This document shows positions 1 through 11,111 of a stretch of 42,676 nt of DNA, piece by piece. Numbering within the stretch: position 1 is the first letter of the stretch; the number at the start of each line of letters is the position of its first letter. Below the pieces are notes generated by a model that had not been told where the DNA came from, searched no databases, and saw only the letters and a list, made by a program, of their open reading frames with translations. The position numbers were made by a program, and so were the translations under genes. This DNA comes from Lingula anatina (lineage: Eukaryota > Brachiopoda > Lingulata > Lingulida > Lingulidae). The DNA lies in contig NW_019776060.1 of assembly GCF_001039355.2 (NCBI RefSeq), positions 64,001 to 106,676 of the forward strand. The letters are read 5' to 3'.

Positions 1-1019
1 GCAAGACTGAAATCCGGGTAGAATTTGGTCTGGATTGAAATAACAGATTGCTTTGGTGACATTTTAATCTTACCTTTGCAGTTATAAAATTTTCCTAGAA
101 TTTCGGTTTTGCCAGATGCATACTTTATCCAAAGTCAGAAATCACAGTTAACGCATAGTAAAAGAGTTAAAAAATTTTATCTTTCCAATAAATCCTCATT
201 TCTGATAGCAATCATAATAAACAAGATTTTTTTCAAGACCTGCAGTATTTCATTTTCCACTCAGTTTATAAGACTTAGTACTCACCTTTATTAATTAATT
301 AAAACTTGACTTACCAAACAAGAGGGTTATTCTCTATGCAGATAACATAGTATTTGATATTGAGACAAACTACTACATTAAATATTTGATGATAAAGTTA
401 TTTAAAAATGATCATGTTTATTATTTTGTCACACTTGATGAAGGCACAATTTTTGGAAGTAGCTAACATCATCCCTGTTGTCTCAAGCCTCTAATTTCAG
501 CTTCACGTATAGACAGCATCCCATTAATTATGAGGTTATGCTGCCTCTGGCATATGACCCAGACGTGACAGGAATGAAAGTCCGCTAGCTATTACGTTCC
601 GATTACTTTGAACAGGTGACATCCTCTCCCCATATATTGTCTAATATTGTCATATTGTTAATATAAGTTAATATAAGTGAGATCGCAGGTCCTGGTGCTT
701 TGATAGATATTTTATCCTTTATTATATTATATTATCTACCTTTTTGATGTAAGCATAACAGAGTAGTGTTAGAAGTAGCTTAGACAGCAAACAATGTTAA
801 AATGTAACATTATAAAGGCTGAATAAATTATTATTACTATTATTATCATCATCATCATTATTAGTATATACCTTGGTAGCCAACTAACCCCAATACTCCT
901 ACCAGGTGGCAAAAGCCATTGCAAGTAACACCTCCTGGCAGCATAATGATGACAGGATCCTACAAGGTAACACTTCTGTAACCATATTAAACAAGTGAAA
1001 GTTACAGTGTAGTTATAGG
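1..1019. other. Intergenic DNA upstream of the esterase-like gene
   Basis: This is AT-rich DNA with no coding region I can support; the short open frames lack recognisable protein features. It contains an ATT/ATC-type trinucleotide repeat at about 826-866. The 5' UTR and promoter of the gene starting at 1020 should lie here, but no clear TATA box or initiator could be assigned. Confidence 0.5.
826..866. repeat. Trinucleotide microsatellite (ATT/ATC)
   Basis: An imperfect run of ATT units passes into ATC units and back to ATT. It sits about 150 bp upstream of the start codon at 1020. Confidence 0.8.
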
Positions 1020-2399
1020 ATGTCAAAACACAAGTGTAGACCACAAGTGAAACGCGCATTTTTCATCTTTTGTACATGTATAATTGTTGTAGGCCTATCG
1101 GTCTTTTGGTACGGCAATCTTCTAACACCTTTCACCACTTTCGCAGAATTTGGAGAACCACCTGTATTAGCAGAAGATGAGGCCTGGACGAAAAGTGGCC
1201 GAGCCGAACTTGAACAGTTACTGTATTTTTGGTACAACTGCAGTCGAGCGTATCCCCCGAAGAAAACGGCTTTCATCGGCAACCGTAGCCACACAGTACA
1301 ATTCATTACAAATAAAAGGGAAAGACTGTACGTTAGGATTCAAGAATATTTCTTAAAGGAATCGAAGCCGGAAGGGAAAAATTATTTTTACCCGTCAGGC
1401 GGAGGTAGCAGTTTTAGGGTCGAACTCCTTGGGCATACGGAGGCCCACATTTGTTCGGTTAGGGATCACTTCAATGGTACGTACACGGGAACGTGTCCTA
1501 AGATATACAGCTGTGTAAATGGGACAGTTTTTCTGGATTACGTTAACTTTGATGCGTTCAGGCATCACGACGGAGGTCTGTGGCCAGGAAGAATTCATAA
1601 ACATTTAATTACGGAACACATTTGTCCAGAGCGTGGGATACCTATAACACCAAAGAACGGAACGACGGATCTTCGTTGTCTCAATAAATCAACTCGCGAT
1701 TACGTGAAAGGTCGATGGTGGAAATTTAAAGATGATTGGAACTGGGGAACAGACGATGGCTGTATTCTGCCATTTATGTCCGGTGATAAACTAAAACACT
1801 GCTATCAGAGTAAACGCAGTATTCGGGTGTTAGGTGACTCACATGTTCAAAATATGGCGACTTATTGGAGGCAAGAACTGCGCAGCGCTGGATCAAAATT
1901 AAACTCTACGTCTTTCACAGTTGTCTCTGCTGTGTACCCGCCGATGACAAAAAAGTTATTGAGCATCATGCTTTCCAATGTTACCACTCCGTTGACCGCT
2001 AGTGACATAGTATTATTCAATTTTGGCATTTGGGATGTCGTAATTCAACGAGCGGACAAGTTGATTGAAGAAAAGTTCCCGCCTTTTCTCGAATTTATTA
2101 AAGGCGTTCGGACCAATCCTCTTACGTCCTCATTAAGAATAATATACATCAACACCTCCCCAAAGCGTTCGGGCCAACAGGATTCTAACTATTTCATGAT
2201 TCCGGCCGTGAACGAATTTATTCAAAGCAAACTCAAAGAGACAGGAATTGAAATAATCGATGGATTTAACTTCAAAAATGTCATGATAAATACAACTTGT
2301 GACAGCGGACACTTTCTTTGCACGTCGTCTAATGCCCCGGCCCGAGGAAAAACGGGTATGATTTTTGCACAGCTTGTTTTTCGTTTGCTGTGCAATTAA
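1020..2399 (+). CDS. NXPE-like / PC-esterase (SGNH) type II membrane protein
   Basis: This intronless gene encodes 459 residues. A basic N-terminus is followed by one hydrophobic segment at about 13-33, which reads as a type II signal anchor. The rest should be lumenal, since it carries at least ten N-glycosylation sequons (N73, N88, N152, N167, N213, N222, N295, N320, N378, N424). Residues about 130-180 resemble the Ig/filamin-like domain of NXPE proteins (FRVELL, then DHFNGTYTG). An SGNH/PC-esterase domain follows: GDSH at 272-275 with candidate nucleophile S274, a block NFGIWD at 334-339, and a C-terminal DSGH with D428 and H431 completing a possible triad. Such folds include O-acyl esterases and acyltransferases acting on glycans; the substrate here is unknown. 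The start is the first Met and directly precedes the anchor. The gene is convergent with the PhyH-like gene. The family call is fairly sure, activity is not. Confidence 0.8.
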   Translation: MSKHKCRPQVKRAFFIFCTCIIVVGLSVFWYGNLLTPFTTFAEFGEPPVLAEDEAWTKSGRAELEQLLYFWYNCSRAYPPKKTAFIGNRSHTVQFITNKRERLYVRIQEYFLKESKPEGKNYFYPSGGGSSFRVELLGHTEAHICSVRDHFNGTYTGTCPKIYSCVNGTVFLDYVNFDAFRHHDGGLWPGRIHKHLITEHICPERGIPITPKNGTTDLRCLNKSTRDYVKGRWWKFKDDWNWGTDDGCILPFMSGDKLKHCYQSKRSIRVLGDSHVQNMATYWRQELRSAGSKLNSTSFTVVSAVYPPMTKKLLSIMLSNVTTPLTASDIVLFNFGIWDVVIQRADKLIEEKFPPFLEFIKGVRTNPLTSSLRIIYINTSPKRSGQQDSNYFMIPAVNEFIQSKLKETGIEIIDGFNFKNVMINTTCDSGHFLCTSSNAPARGKTGMIFAQLVFRLLCN

Positions 2400-2595
2400 T
2401 ACACCGTTTACATAGTGTGTAGCGTCTGGGCGGAAGCTGCCCCAATATATGGTAGATTTATAGACAAATAATTGAATTCAGGCTCGGGAGGGACCAATAA
2501 TTTAGTGTAAATAACCTGGACGTGTAAAAATTGTATTATTTAAGGTGTGAGTCACATCAGACTGTAAAAGAGGCATCAAAATATTGCCATTATTT

Positions 2596-2601
2596 AATAA
2601 A
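2596..2601 (+). terminator. Candidate polyadenylation signal AATAAA
   Basis: An AATAAA lies about 200 bp after the stop codon at 2399, on the same strand. It is the first canonical hexamer after the gene. The cleavage site cannot be seen. Confidence 0.5.
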
Positions 2602-2932
2602 ACCGGGGGTTTATTATGCAGACAAAGTACAAACTCATTTGTTCCTTTTGTACCTCAGGTTGGATAAAAGATGAAAAACAGAAGTTTGTTTAGGAATTAT
2701 GAACTTATGATTTTCCTAACTGCGTCTGTCCTGTTACAAAGAACCAAGAATGAATCTGTATCTGTGCCTTATGCTTGCACTGTTTTAAGTCGCAGATGCT
2801 CTCCAGAAAATTAATTTAACAACTATTTTGTAAACCAAATGCAGAAATTATTTCGTTATATATTCGATTTCATGTAACCCTGATCATTAACCGGATTAAT
2901 TTACCTTGAACCTCGTGTTGACAATAATCCTA

Positions 2933-3146
2933 GAGTGCATTCCCATAGATTAAGATCGATCCATCTAGAACGACCTGACTGCCTGGGGGTTCACGCTTAA
3001 GAGCTGTCAGCCGAGCGCGCACGGTAGTTAATTACCCCCTTAAGCTTTTAGTAGGCGGGACAGACATGTAAGCCGGCTAAGCTAACCGTAATCTAGTGAG
3101 ACTCCCCACAGGGATAGATCGATCTAAAATCTGTGGGAATGGGGTC
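2933..3146. mobile_element. Hairpin MITE family, copy 1
   Basis: This 214 bp foldback element lies between the two convergent genes. Its left end (GAGTGCATTCCC) and the reverse complement of its right end (GACCCCATTCCC) form terminal inverted repeats. AGATCGATC blocks lie further in, on both arms, followed by pairs of CTTAAG/AAGCCGGCTTA-type and AGGCGGGACAGAC blocks. The flanking triplets are CTA on the left and TAA on the right, so any target duplication is imperfect. It runs in the same orientation as copy 3 and opposite to copy 2. It has no coding capacity and is probably a non-autonomous DNA transposon. Confidence 0.85.
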
Positions 3147-3538
3147 TAAGAGCATGAAAGATTTTCGGCTTGTGTAAGATAATTTTTCATTTATGATCCG
3201 ACTACCAAGCTTAGGCTATTAACAATTTTGCTCAAGAAAAAAAGATAGGTAGGAAAATAAGGATTTGTCCAGGTTGCCAAGGTAGAACAGTAACAAATGC
3301 ACTTTTTTGTCGTGTGTCCGTTGCACAATAACCTTTGAATTAAATGGCTATAAAAATGTTTCAAAAAGTTTGGAGCTTTTTTGTGGACATACAGTAGAGT
3401 TATGTATTAGGCCTACTTATAGCCTACTTTACTTTGATAATTAAAATGTTTCATGCCCACACATGTCTTAACTATAATGCAAAATAATGTCAGGTGCAAT
3501 TTAAGATATGAAGTCAGTTTCCTCTAGTTCACACATTT

Positions 3539-4228
3539 TCAATTTTTATCTCCACCCCACTTTGGACGCCATGACGGTCCATTGGGTTCGTCGTTAGAGA
3601 AATCATAGCCCAAATCGCCTGCCAGACGCCTCACTTCGTCCGTTTTTGCCACTGTCGGCAAGTCGGTGATGACACGAATTCCAGAATAATCCAATTCGTC
3701 GAAAACTTTTATTTTCTGTGATGGCCAATGTCCTGTCATTTTCAGCTCATTGAAGGCCCGTTTTTTATCTGCGATGTCTGTATCTGAAGCCCATATGGCT
3801 GGCGTCATGCAGACGAACACAACGTAGCGCCATCTATCGTGATGTTTACGACCTCGCTTTGGCCTTGCATTGGCGTGGACGGTACGAGAGTCCCATAATA
3901 TCATGCCTCCTTTAGGAACCGGTTTTCGTATTAACTCGCAACCCTTCTTCTTGTACCAATCCACTTGCGCGTCGGTCAAATCATGATAAGTCAGATGGTT
4001 GCTTCCTTCAACAGCCTCGGGAAACGTTTGGTAAAATTCTTCATGGAATACATGCGAGCCCGGCATGACCAAAAAGGGCCAATCGTCTTCGGCTATGTCT
4101 TCCAATGTCACAGAACCTTGGTAGGCATGTAGCCCGCGGCGCTCAGCGGACTGGTCGATGTGAAGCCAGTGAAAACTGGGGTCGTAGAACTCGGTGTAGC
4201 CTAGCTCAGGCGGTTCGCAAACAGACAC
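3539..4228 (-). CDS. PhyH-like gene, catalytic exon with stop codon
   Basis: This exon begins at GTG directly after the acceptor CAG (4231-4229) and encodes 229 residues. It carries all the visible iron and co-substrate ligands of the oxygenase. It ends in a basic, Trp-containing tail (SWRPKWGGDKN). Confidence 0.85.
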   Translation of the reverse strand: MSVCEPPELGYTEFYDPSFHWLHIDQSAERRGLHAYQGSVTLEDIAEDDWPFLVMPGSHVFHEEFYQTFPEAVEGSNHLTYHDLTDAQVDWYKKKGCELIRKPVPKGGMILWDSRTVHANARPKRGRKHHDRWRYVVFVCMTPAIWASDTDIADKKRAFNELKMTGHWPSQKIKVFDELDYSGIRVITDLPTVAKTDEVRRLAGDLGYDFSNDEPNGPSWRPKWGGDKN

Positions 4229-4863
4229 CTGGCATGAATTTAATAAATTTTCATTAAAATAGTTATAAAAATTGGAGGGTGATTTAACAATAAAAGGAAT
4301 GCAAAAACTAGAAGCACGGTAGGCCTACATGTTTACACCAAGTTTAAAGGTGTAAAAACAATTAACTTTCCATTAAACTTTACAGATTTACAAACTTTCA
4401 GCTTTTTAAAGCACTATTACAGCTAGTCATGTTTGAACTACTGTAAATTAAAACGTAGCTCTTTATTTTTTTGGTTTTTACAACTTTGTAGGTATCATTA
4501 AGCCTGCAAACGCACTTCGTACTACCTGTAACTATACGCATCGAAAGTAAATTCTACATTGACTAAATGTTTACCGTTTTTTTTAGATATTGAACATACA
4601 CTCACTGCATCAAAACTGGATAATAGCTTCCGTGTTCCCCAGACTTGCGCAAAAACATCTTTGACCTTTAACCTCACATTCCAAGAAGCTTCTAGGTGTC
4701 CAACGCGGTAATGTGCTGCCAATCCGACTTTGCTACATGGTTTCCGACCCTGGACATCCAAGTCCTTGTACCATTGGTGTAATTGACATCGAAAGATGTC
4801 GCTATCTGCAGCACTGAGAACGTTAAGCAGAACTGATACACCTTGTTCGTCCAGCTCTCGCAT
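3539..4863 (-). CDS. Phytanoyl-CoA dioxygenase (PhyH)-like Fe(II)/2OG oxygenase, 2 visible exons
   Basis: Exon 1 (4863 or 4873 down to 4606) and exon 2 (4228-3539) join in phase 0, giving about 315 residues from the first visible Met. The donor reads GCA|GTGAGT and the acceptor CCAG|GTGTCT; the intron is 377 bp. Numbered from that Met, the Fe ligands are H109-x-D111 (context HWLHIDQS) and H204 (context DSRTVHANA). R220 in DRWRYVVFVC is the likely 2-oxoglutarate-binding Arg. The N-terminal part (RELDEQGVSVLLNVLS, then HYRVGH and VFAQVWGT) is typical of the PhyH-like family. These enzymes hydroxylate small molecules; the substrate cannot be inferred. The start is uncertain: a pyrimidine tract and CTGTCAG just upstream look like a splice acceptor with exon start at 4873, so a short upstream exon is probable and not identified. 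Confidence 0.85.
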
Positions 4864-4873
4864 GACTTCACTT
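4606..4873 (-). CDS. PhyH-like gene, exon encoding the N-terminal half
   Basis: This exon encodes the residues before the HxD motif. The frame stays open from the possible acceptor (AG at 4875-4874) through the Met at 4863 to the donor GTGAGT at 4605-4600. Beyond the donor the frame runs on into low-complexity Lys-rich sequence, which is intron. If the acceptor is used, 268 bp are spliced in and the previous exon must end with two bases of a codon. Confidence 0.75.
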
Positions 4874-4978
4874 CTGACAGAAAAAAGAAAACATATTATA
4901 GATATAGTACATGTATCCAGCTTGTTTCTAAATTTCCTTTTCTCTCTCTTTATCGTTCAGGAAAACTGGACACGATAA

Positions 4979-5856
4979 AAACAAAAACACGAAAGCACAA
5001 GCCCTTGATAATGACGTTTTAACATTAAAATCTGTCCATTGTCAGCATTTTTTTATATCATTTAAAAACATTCTACACATTTTTGTCTCAACTTGTGTAA
5101 TTTCTTCTTCTTTGTTTGGAGGCGTTGTCTCATTCTGCCAAGGAGAAGCGGGGGCTTGCTTCTCCCAACAAATTCAGATAAATTAAAAGACATAGACCCA
5201 ATTTCGAGTCTACTGTGCTTCTGCTGCACCCAACAGAGTGATATTACCATTTGGCTGCTGATATCTGCTTAGAGCTGAAATCGCTAAGGTTTTTTAAAAA
5301 ATGTCTTTAGGCGTGTTTCTCCAGCAAGCTGAAACCCCACCTTTCTAGGCACAATAAAACATGACTGGCATGAAGGTGACACTCTGTCGCAGGAAATACC
5401 TTTTGTACACAGACCCAAAAGGTCAACACTAAATTCTTGTGTTTTTCTACTAATTAGATTCTTTAGAACCTTTCTAAGAGGACAACTTATCAAAACGCGA
5501 GAAACAAGTAGAGCCTATATGTACAATGTAACAGTCTTCACAAAAAATGCAGAACCGTCGCTCGGATCTATCCGGAAGACCAGAAACCGCATAGCATTGT
5601 GGATAATATGCCACACAAGGATAATATTATGAAGACAAAAAAGAAGAGTGTTTATAAGTAAATTGTACGTAAATCGGCCAAGTTAGGTTAAGTGTAAGAA
5701 AATATTAATAGTAACATTTTAAACACTGGCTCCTAAAGAATAAAGCTTCAAACGCATACGTAACTATGCACAAACCAACTCCACGAACCATGATGATGGG
5801 GCAACATACATGTATCACTTTTGACTGTGAGGGGCCCGACTCTCAAGAAAGTCTAA
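4979..5856. other. Upstream flank of the PhyH-like gene
   Basis: The missing first exon and promoter of the PhyH-like gene should lie in or beyond this stretch. A minus-strand frame at 5250-5062 gives a basic peptide with a Lys-rich end but no convincing donor, so I did not annotate it. Nothing else was recognised. Confidence 0.4.
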
Positions 5857-6071
5857 GACCCTATTCCGACAGATTTTAGATCGATCTATCCCCGTGGGGA
5901 GTCACCCTAGATAACTGTCAGCTTAGCCGGCTTAAGCGTCTGTCCCGCCTACTAAAAGCTGTAAGGGGGTAATTAACTGTCGTGTGCGCTCGGCTGACTG
6001 CAATTTATCGTGAACCCCCAGGGAGTTAGGTCGATCCGGATGGATCGATCTAAATCTCTGGGAATGCACTC
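5857..6071. mobile_element. Hairpin MITE family, copy 2
   Basis: This 215 bp element lies in inverse orientation to copy 1 and is highly similar to it over the full length. A TAA triplet flanks both ends (TAA then GACCCTATTCC on the left; GGAATGCACTC then TAA on the right), which gives a clean 3 bp target duplication. The AGATCGATC blocks and the central blocks are present on both arms. Confidence 0.88.
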
Positions 6072-6371
6072 TAACTCCCCCAGGATGTCAAAATACCGGT
6101 AGAGGAGACAATTTCAGTCTGGAGGGAGTTGAATGGTAGTCCCGCGCCATTTTGAAGAGTTTGGCTTTTCAAAGATCATTTGAACCTTTGAACAACACAC
6201 ATATCTAAAATTGACTCATACTGCAGTTGACTGCGTATGTATTTCATGTATTGCACGAGTTTGTGTTTTCTTTTTATCTTTGAGACGATCTTTAACCGTT
6301 ATCTTGATTGTGGTAGACCATACTAGTTAATTTGCTCTGCTATTTAATGAATCTCTTTAATCTTTTATTTG

Positions 6372-6385
6372 CCCCCCCCCCCCCC
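6372..6385. repeat. Poly-C tract
   Basis: A run of 14 C residues. One of several G or C homopolymers in the window. Confidence 0.9.
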
Positions 6386-7323
6386 AAATGAAGAAACGAC
6401 AAAGTGAACTTAAAGAACATTTACCATCCAATTGGCCCTAATATGGTGTTTCCCCAATTCTTGATCCTACTCTGCTAAGAGGAAGTAGCACTAATCATTT
6501 TTCGGGTGCCCAATGGTCCTTTATCAATGAGAATGAATCAAACCTTTCCTAATATCTAGCAATTTAAAATATAGAAGCTACGAGAAGTTGCCAGACTTGG
6601 AAGAGAGATTGGGGTCAGGAATAATGGTAGACCAGCGATTGCTGTGCGGCAATGAATAACCGCTTACAGATTTCACAACATGTGTTTTCCAGTTGTTTAC
6701 TCTTCTATTCTATAGAATTACAGTCTATTGCACAACAAGACGAATCCGTCATGTTTTGCGTGTCACTTTAGTTTTGCTTTCTTAGACGTTGTTTCAAGAT
6801 GTTCCAGGCGCAAAAAAAAATTAGGTCGACTCCACCTAATTCAGATTCTAGTTTTGCATGCTAGCACGCAGCACCAACAGCCTTGATCTAGGCTTTTTTA
6901 AAATGTTTCCATAACGTATAGTTAAAACCGACGCCGTCTAGACGCTTCCAGAGGGCGTTCCATTCGCAACGCGTCCCATTTTGCTTTAAATTGGTAAGGC
7001 GTCCAAAGGACACCGGATAAAATTAGAATTACAACACCAGCATACTTGAACATAAAGCTTCCACCTAAGTACTGCAAATTTACTATGCTGGCTATTGTGG
7101 CTAACCAAACCGCTCCGTGGGAGTTGGTAGCATTACAAAGTGCTCAATTACCTAAATACTAATGAAGGGCAAGACAATTTCCGTTATCAATCAGAGTGGA
7201 CGACAACACCTATTTAGTAGGTGAAAATAAAGAGATAATAGAAACCAATTTGTGGAATGCCTATATCACAAAAATAAAGATGTAAATTGTACACATTAGT
7301 GGTTTTGGTAAATGGACGAATTA

Positions 7324-7330
<7 letters not shown>

Positions 7331-7386
<56 letters not shown>
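7331..7386. repeat. (TA)n microsatellite
   Basis: A pure AT dinucleotide run of about 56 bp. It can extrude a cruciform and is prone to length change. Confidence 0.95.
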
Positions 7387-7389
<3 letters not shown>

Positions 7390-10300
7390 TATTTCGCTTA
7401 GCATTAGTCTATATGTGTAAAGAAGCTCTCCTGAAATACAGATTCTCCAAGGATGCCAAAGGGGCATATAGGGGTGAAAATTTCAGCCCCTACTTTTTTT
7501 TACCTCATGATGTAAGGCGTTGGACTGACAACGCGCGGTGTTACAGACTATTAGCTACTTGGGTGAAATGCTTCAATTTAGGTAAAATCTTACGATATAG
7601 AGTGTATATGCAGTCATTCACTATGTGGTCTTTGAGAGTGCTTAACTCCTTTAGTCATTATTTTAAGCAGCCTATCAAAGTGATTCATCCAAAATAGCTG
7701 ACACCGGTTTATGACGCCCCTGCAAGTGTTCTGACTTTCATATTTAAAAGCACAAGCAGACAAAAATGTGTGCGACGTACATTACAAAAATCTTTGCATG
7801 TTTCTCAATAACATGCTTCTTGAAACACTGGCGATGGACAGCACTTAAAACTGACAAATGAAAATCCTTTAGTTCTTCTACAAACATAAATAAATTCCCT
7901 GAAACCTACAAGAGTTGCAATTGTATATACCGGTACTGTAGATGCATTGCTTCAGAAGGTAACCTAGCTACTACCCAATACAGATACTAAAATTTGCTGA
8001 CAACTTGGTAAAGAAACTAGCATGGGCTGAAGAGACAGGTTCGCACGATAATATAGAAAAGATCAAAATTTCACCAGCACTTTAACATCTGTGCATGTAG
8101 GGCGGCGGGATTTGGCTTCGTGATAACGTCATTATGCAATTGGCCAAACTGCACATGACGTTGCTAACCATTGGTTTATACAACACGCATATGAGGTATT
8201 GTCGAGAAATATTACCCAGATATGCCTGGGGTACATTTTGCGATTATCTATAATGTTTTCATAATAAGAAAGCCATATTTGAAAAAACTCTAGACAAAAG
8301 ATGCAATTTTAATGTAAAGTTTCTCATTGAGGTGACGTCACACCTACTCATTAAGCTTAGTACTGGGCAGTTGCTCTCAGATCATTCATTCACAGTCTTT
8401 GAAGATTTACCGTAATTTTTTTTATTAATACGTCTACATGCATAGAAGGAATAAATATATCTCTTATAATCATGCTTTGTGAGATCCTACCTCCAGTCAT
8501 CATATTCATAGTTCGGCATGTCGACAGATCTGGAAAACTTGGTACGTTTACTGCATATGTGCTGTGAAAACTGTCACCTGTTTTGCCCTAGTTTTGCAGG
8601 CAAGGTTAGGTGAACTAAGATAACAGGATTCTGTTTACCTTTAGTGGCAGAGAGTTTCATGTGACCTATTTGTTTTGTAACCAAGGCGTGTTGTGTACCC
8701 TGAGTTTGAAGCCTATTGATAACGCTTCTCCTGTATCAGCTACCCCAGTATGGTATATATGAACCTGTATATAGTACAGGAGGCGTCTTCGCAAAATAAT
8801 GATAGATCCAAATTCTATTTTTTGCTTTAGAAACAATAATTGTCAAACCGTGGTTTTGTGGTTGGGAGCTAAACGACTTAAACCGCAATTTCATAATGCG
8901 CATGGGAAAACACGTGTTGCGAGCACCGCAATATCAGCTACGAACGATTAGGACAAATTTCACACTGGTCTCTCGCTGTTTAGTTACGGGTTCTTTTAAT
9001 TAGATTGTCACCGATTTATCATAAGACTACATGGGTCAAAGTAAACTATAATTTCGGTCTAAAAGTTTGTACACTTTTTGAGCTGAAGTACTTTTGATAA
9101 ACGGGATCCTGCACATGTTCCTCCATTTCAGCTAAAACTGAAACGAAATGTTCACGGAAAATATTTGTTGAGAGGGAGGAGTAGAGTTACCTCTAGCTCT
9201 CTGAAACTAGGAGTGATAGCATGCCACAATCATGGCACTGACTAGATTTGTGTAATTGGCTTTTCAATTCAGTGTACATTGTAACAAATCATCATAGACA
9301 TGCATTCATTTGTTGTGTTTAGTTTTAAGCATTAGTCTGCAGGGAATTGCATGCATGCATGTAGATTGAATGCAATTCCAAGTATTGTTTACAGCCTATG
9401 AGTATTTGGACTAATTACTGAGGCAATGTTTATGAAAAGAATGGTATCTTGTGGATTTCATAGAGTTGCATAAGTACTGCCTCGATCAATACCCCTGTGA
9501 CAGCTTGTACGTCGTTGACAACAGTATAGATGGCGTCAGCTACCAGAATCAAATTTCAACAAGAGTGCAACGCTATCCTGTGGACAACACTGTCCACTGG
9601 ATAAAATTGCGGGTAAAGTTATGTTTCCCAAACATTAGATTTTTTGTCCTAGGCCTTCTATTACTATCCATAGCTGAATAAACAATACTCTGCAATATGC
9701 TATTCACTTGAGGATGTTATATGCAGCGAAGTATACCTCCATGGGCACGCCTTGGAAGGAATATTTGCGACAAGTAACATGAAATATTTACACGTTTTCT
9801 CAATAAGAGTGTCATTCTTTGCATAATTAATTTTTTACAAAATTGAACAACTTTAACGTTTGAGAAGGTGCGCCTGCCCTCATGTGATGTTTTGAATATG
9901 TTTGCTTAACAAAATGGCGCATCTTCGCCCCCTCAGGCCAAAGTGGAAGACTAAATCATGCTTTAGAAAAATAAAATAGGTGAGCCTTAGTGTTCACATT
10001 TCAATCTTCATTGTCACGTTAGATATTGGCTTAATTTTTTCTGTAGGGGTTTCTAATGCACAATTCCTGTCGTGTTTCTCTCTGGCTTTTAGTACTCCAA
10101 AAAGGCCCAAACACTCGCGTAATCCTAGTCATCCATTATCGATCGACTTTTTATTTTGCCATTTGATAGTAAACTGTCTCTCGGAGGCTGTAATGTAAAA
10201 CTATTGTTGTATTCAGTTTTGGGGGTAAAGTTCTATCAATTTCAATTTGCACAGAAAGAAGCCACTTCTTTCTAATTATGTACACATGCACTTCATATGT

Positions 10301-10672
10301 CAAATTGCATTTTGCGCTCATCATTTCACAGAGAAACTCGACCATGAAAAATTAACTTTTAAACAAAAAATTTGGTCCACTTAAACCCAAGACGAAGCAC
10401 TGGCAATTCAATAAGAAGCCTTTGAGAACAAGAAAGACATAGCTACCACGTTTCTAACCCATGTTATTTTTTAAGAGAACTACTGTGAATTTAAAGTAAA
10501 AAAAAATTGGCCTGTAATTGAGGCCAAATTCGAGCCATAGATCTTTTATAAAAGCGAACCTTGAATCTTTTTAAGACTATCAAAATTGTCATTAAATCAT
10601 TTGAGTTTTGATAGAATCTTTAGTATTGAAAATGGTTGTTAATTCAACGGCGACAATTTGCAATAATTTTGT

Positions 10673-10678
10673 TTTATT
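10673..10678 (-). terminator. Candidate polyadenylation signal for the GPCR
   Basis: AATAAA on the minus strand, about 434 bp beyond the receptor stop codon at 11112. An ATTAAA lies only about 15 bp after the stop and seems too close. The choice is tentative. Confidence 0.35.
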
Positions 10679-11111
10679 AATTTTATATAAATTTAATACT
10701 TGATTGACAAGTTACATGTTCATCGTACATATATTGCCAATATGAGCAGTAAGTCGATTGGCATACAGTCAATATCTAAATCATATATTAAGAGATTTTT
10801 TATATAAGAGAAAATATACATGTGCTTGTTACTACAGTGTATATATGTTGGGCTATTACATATCTCAACTGCATATTGGTTGTTCACGCGTTAAAATGCA
10901 AGTCTATACATAAACACAGATGTGGATATGAGTTAGTTCCACATAATTTACATGTGTAAAGTGTTCGTATAAAAGATTATGAAATGAGAGAGGTTAGCCT
11001 ACGAATGTTATCAAATTTTAGATACTTCACCCGAAAAAAATGTCTTTTGAAAAACAGAATATTCTCTCTACCAGTACAACATTAACACTGGTTTAATGAA
11101 ATAATATAGTA

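Larger units (their letters stand above)
6072..10672. other. Intergenic DNA, no supported gene
   Basis: No open frame here has recognisable domains or splice structure. The longest, at 7287-7697, owes its length to reading through the TA microsatellite. The stretch holds a C-tract at 6372-6385, the TA repeat and a small hairpin near 8752-8782. The 3' end of the GPCR transcript may begin near 10.67 kb. Confidence 0.5.

Noticed and set aside
1013-1604. Minus-strand frames under the esterase-like gene
   Set aside because: They are antisense shadows of the coding frame at 1020-2399.
5062-5250. Possible first exon of the PhyH-like gene
   Set aside because: The basic peptide has no family resemblance, and no GT donor in the needed phase was found.
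7287-7697. Open frame of 136 codons
   Set aside because: Much of its length is read through the TA microsatellite as alternating Tyr and Ile; no homology-like pattern in the rest.
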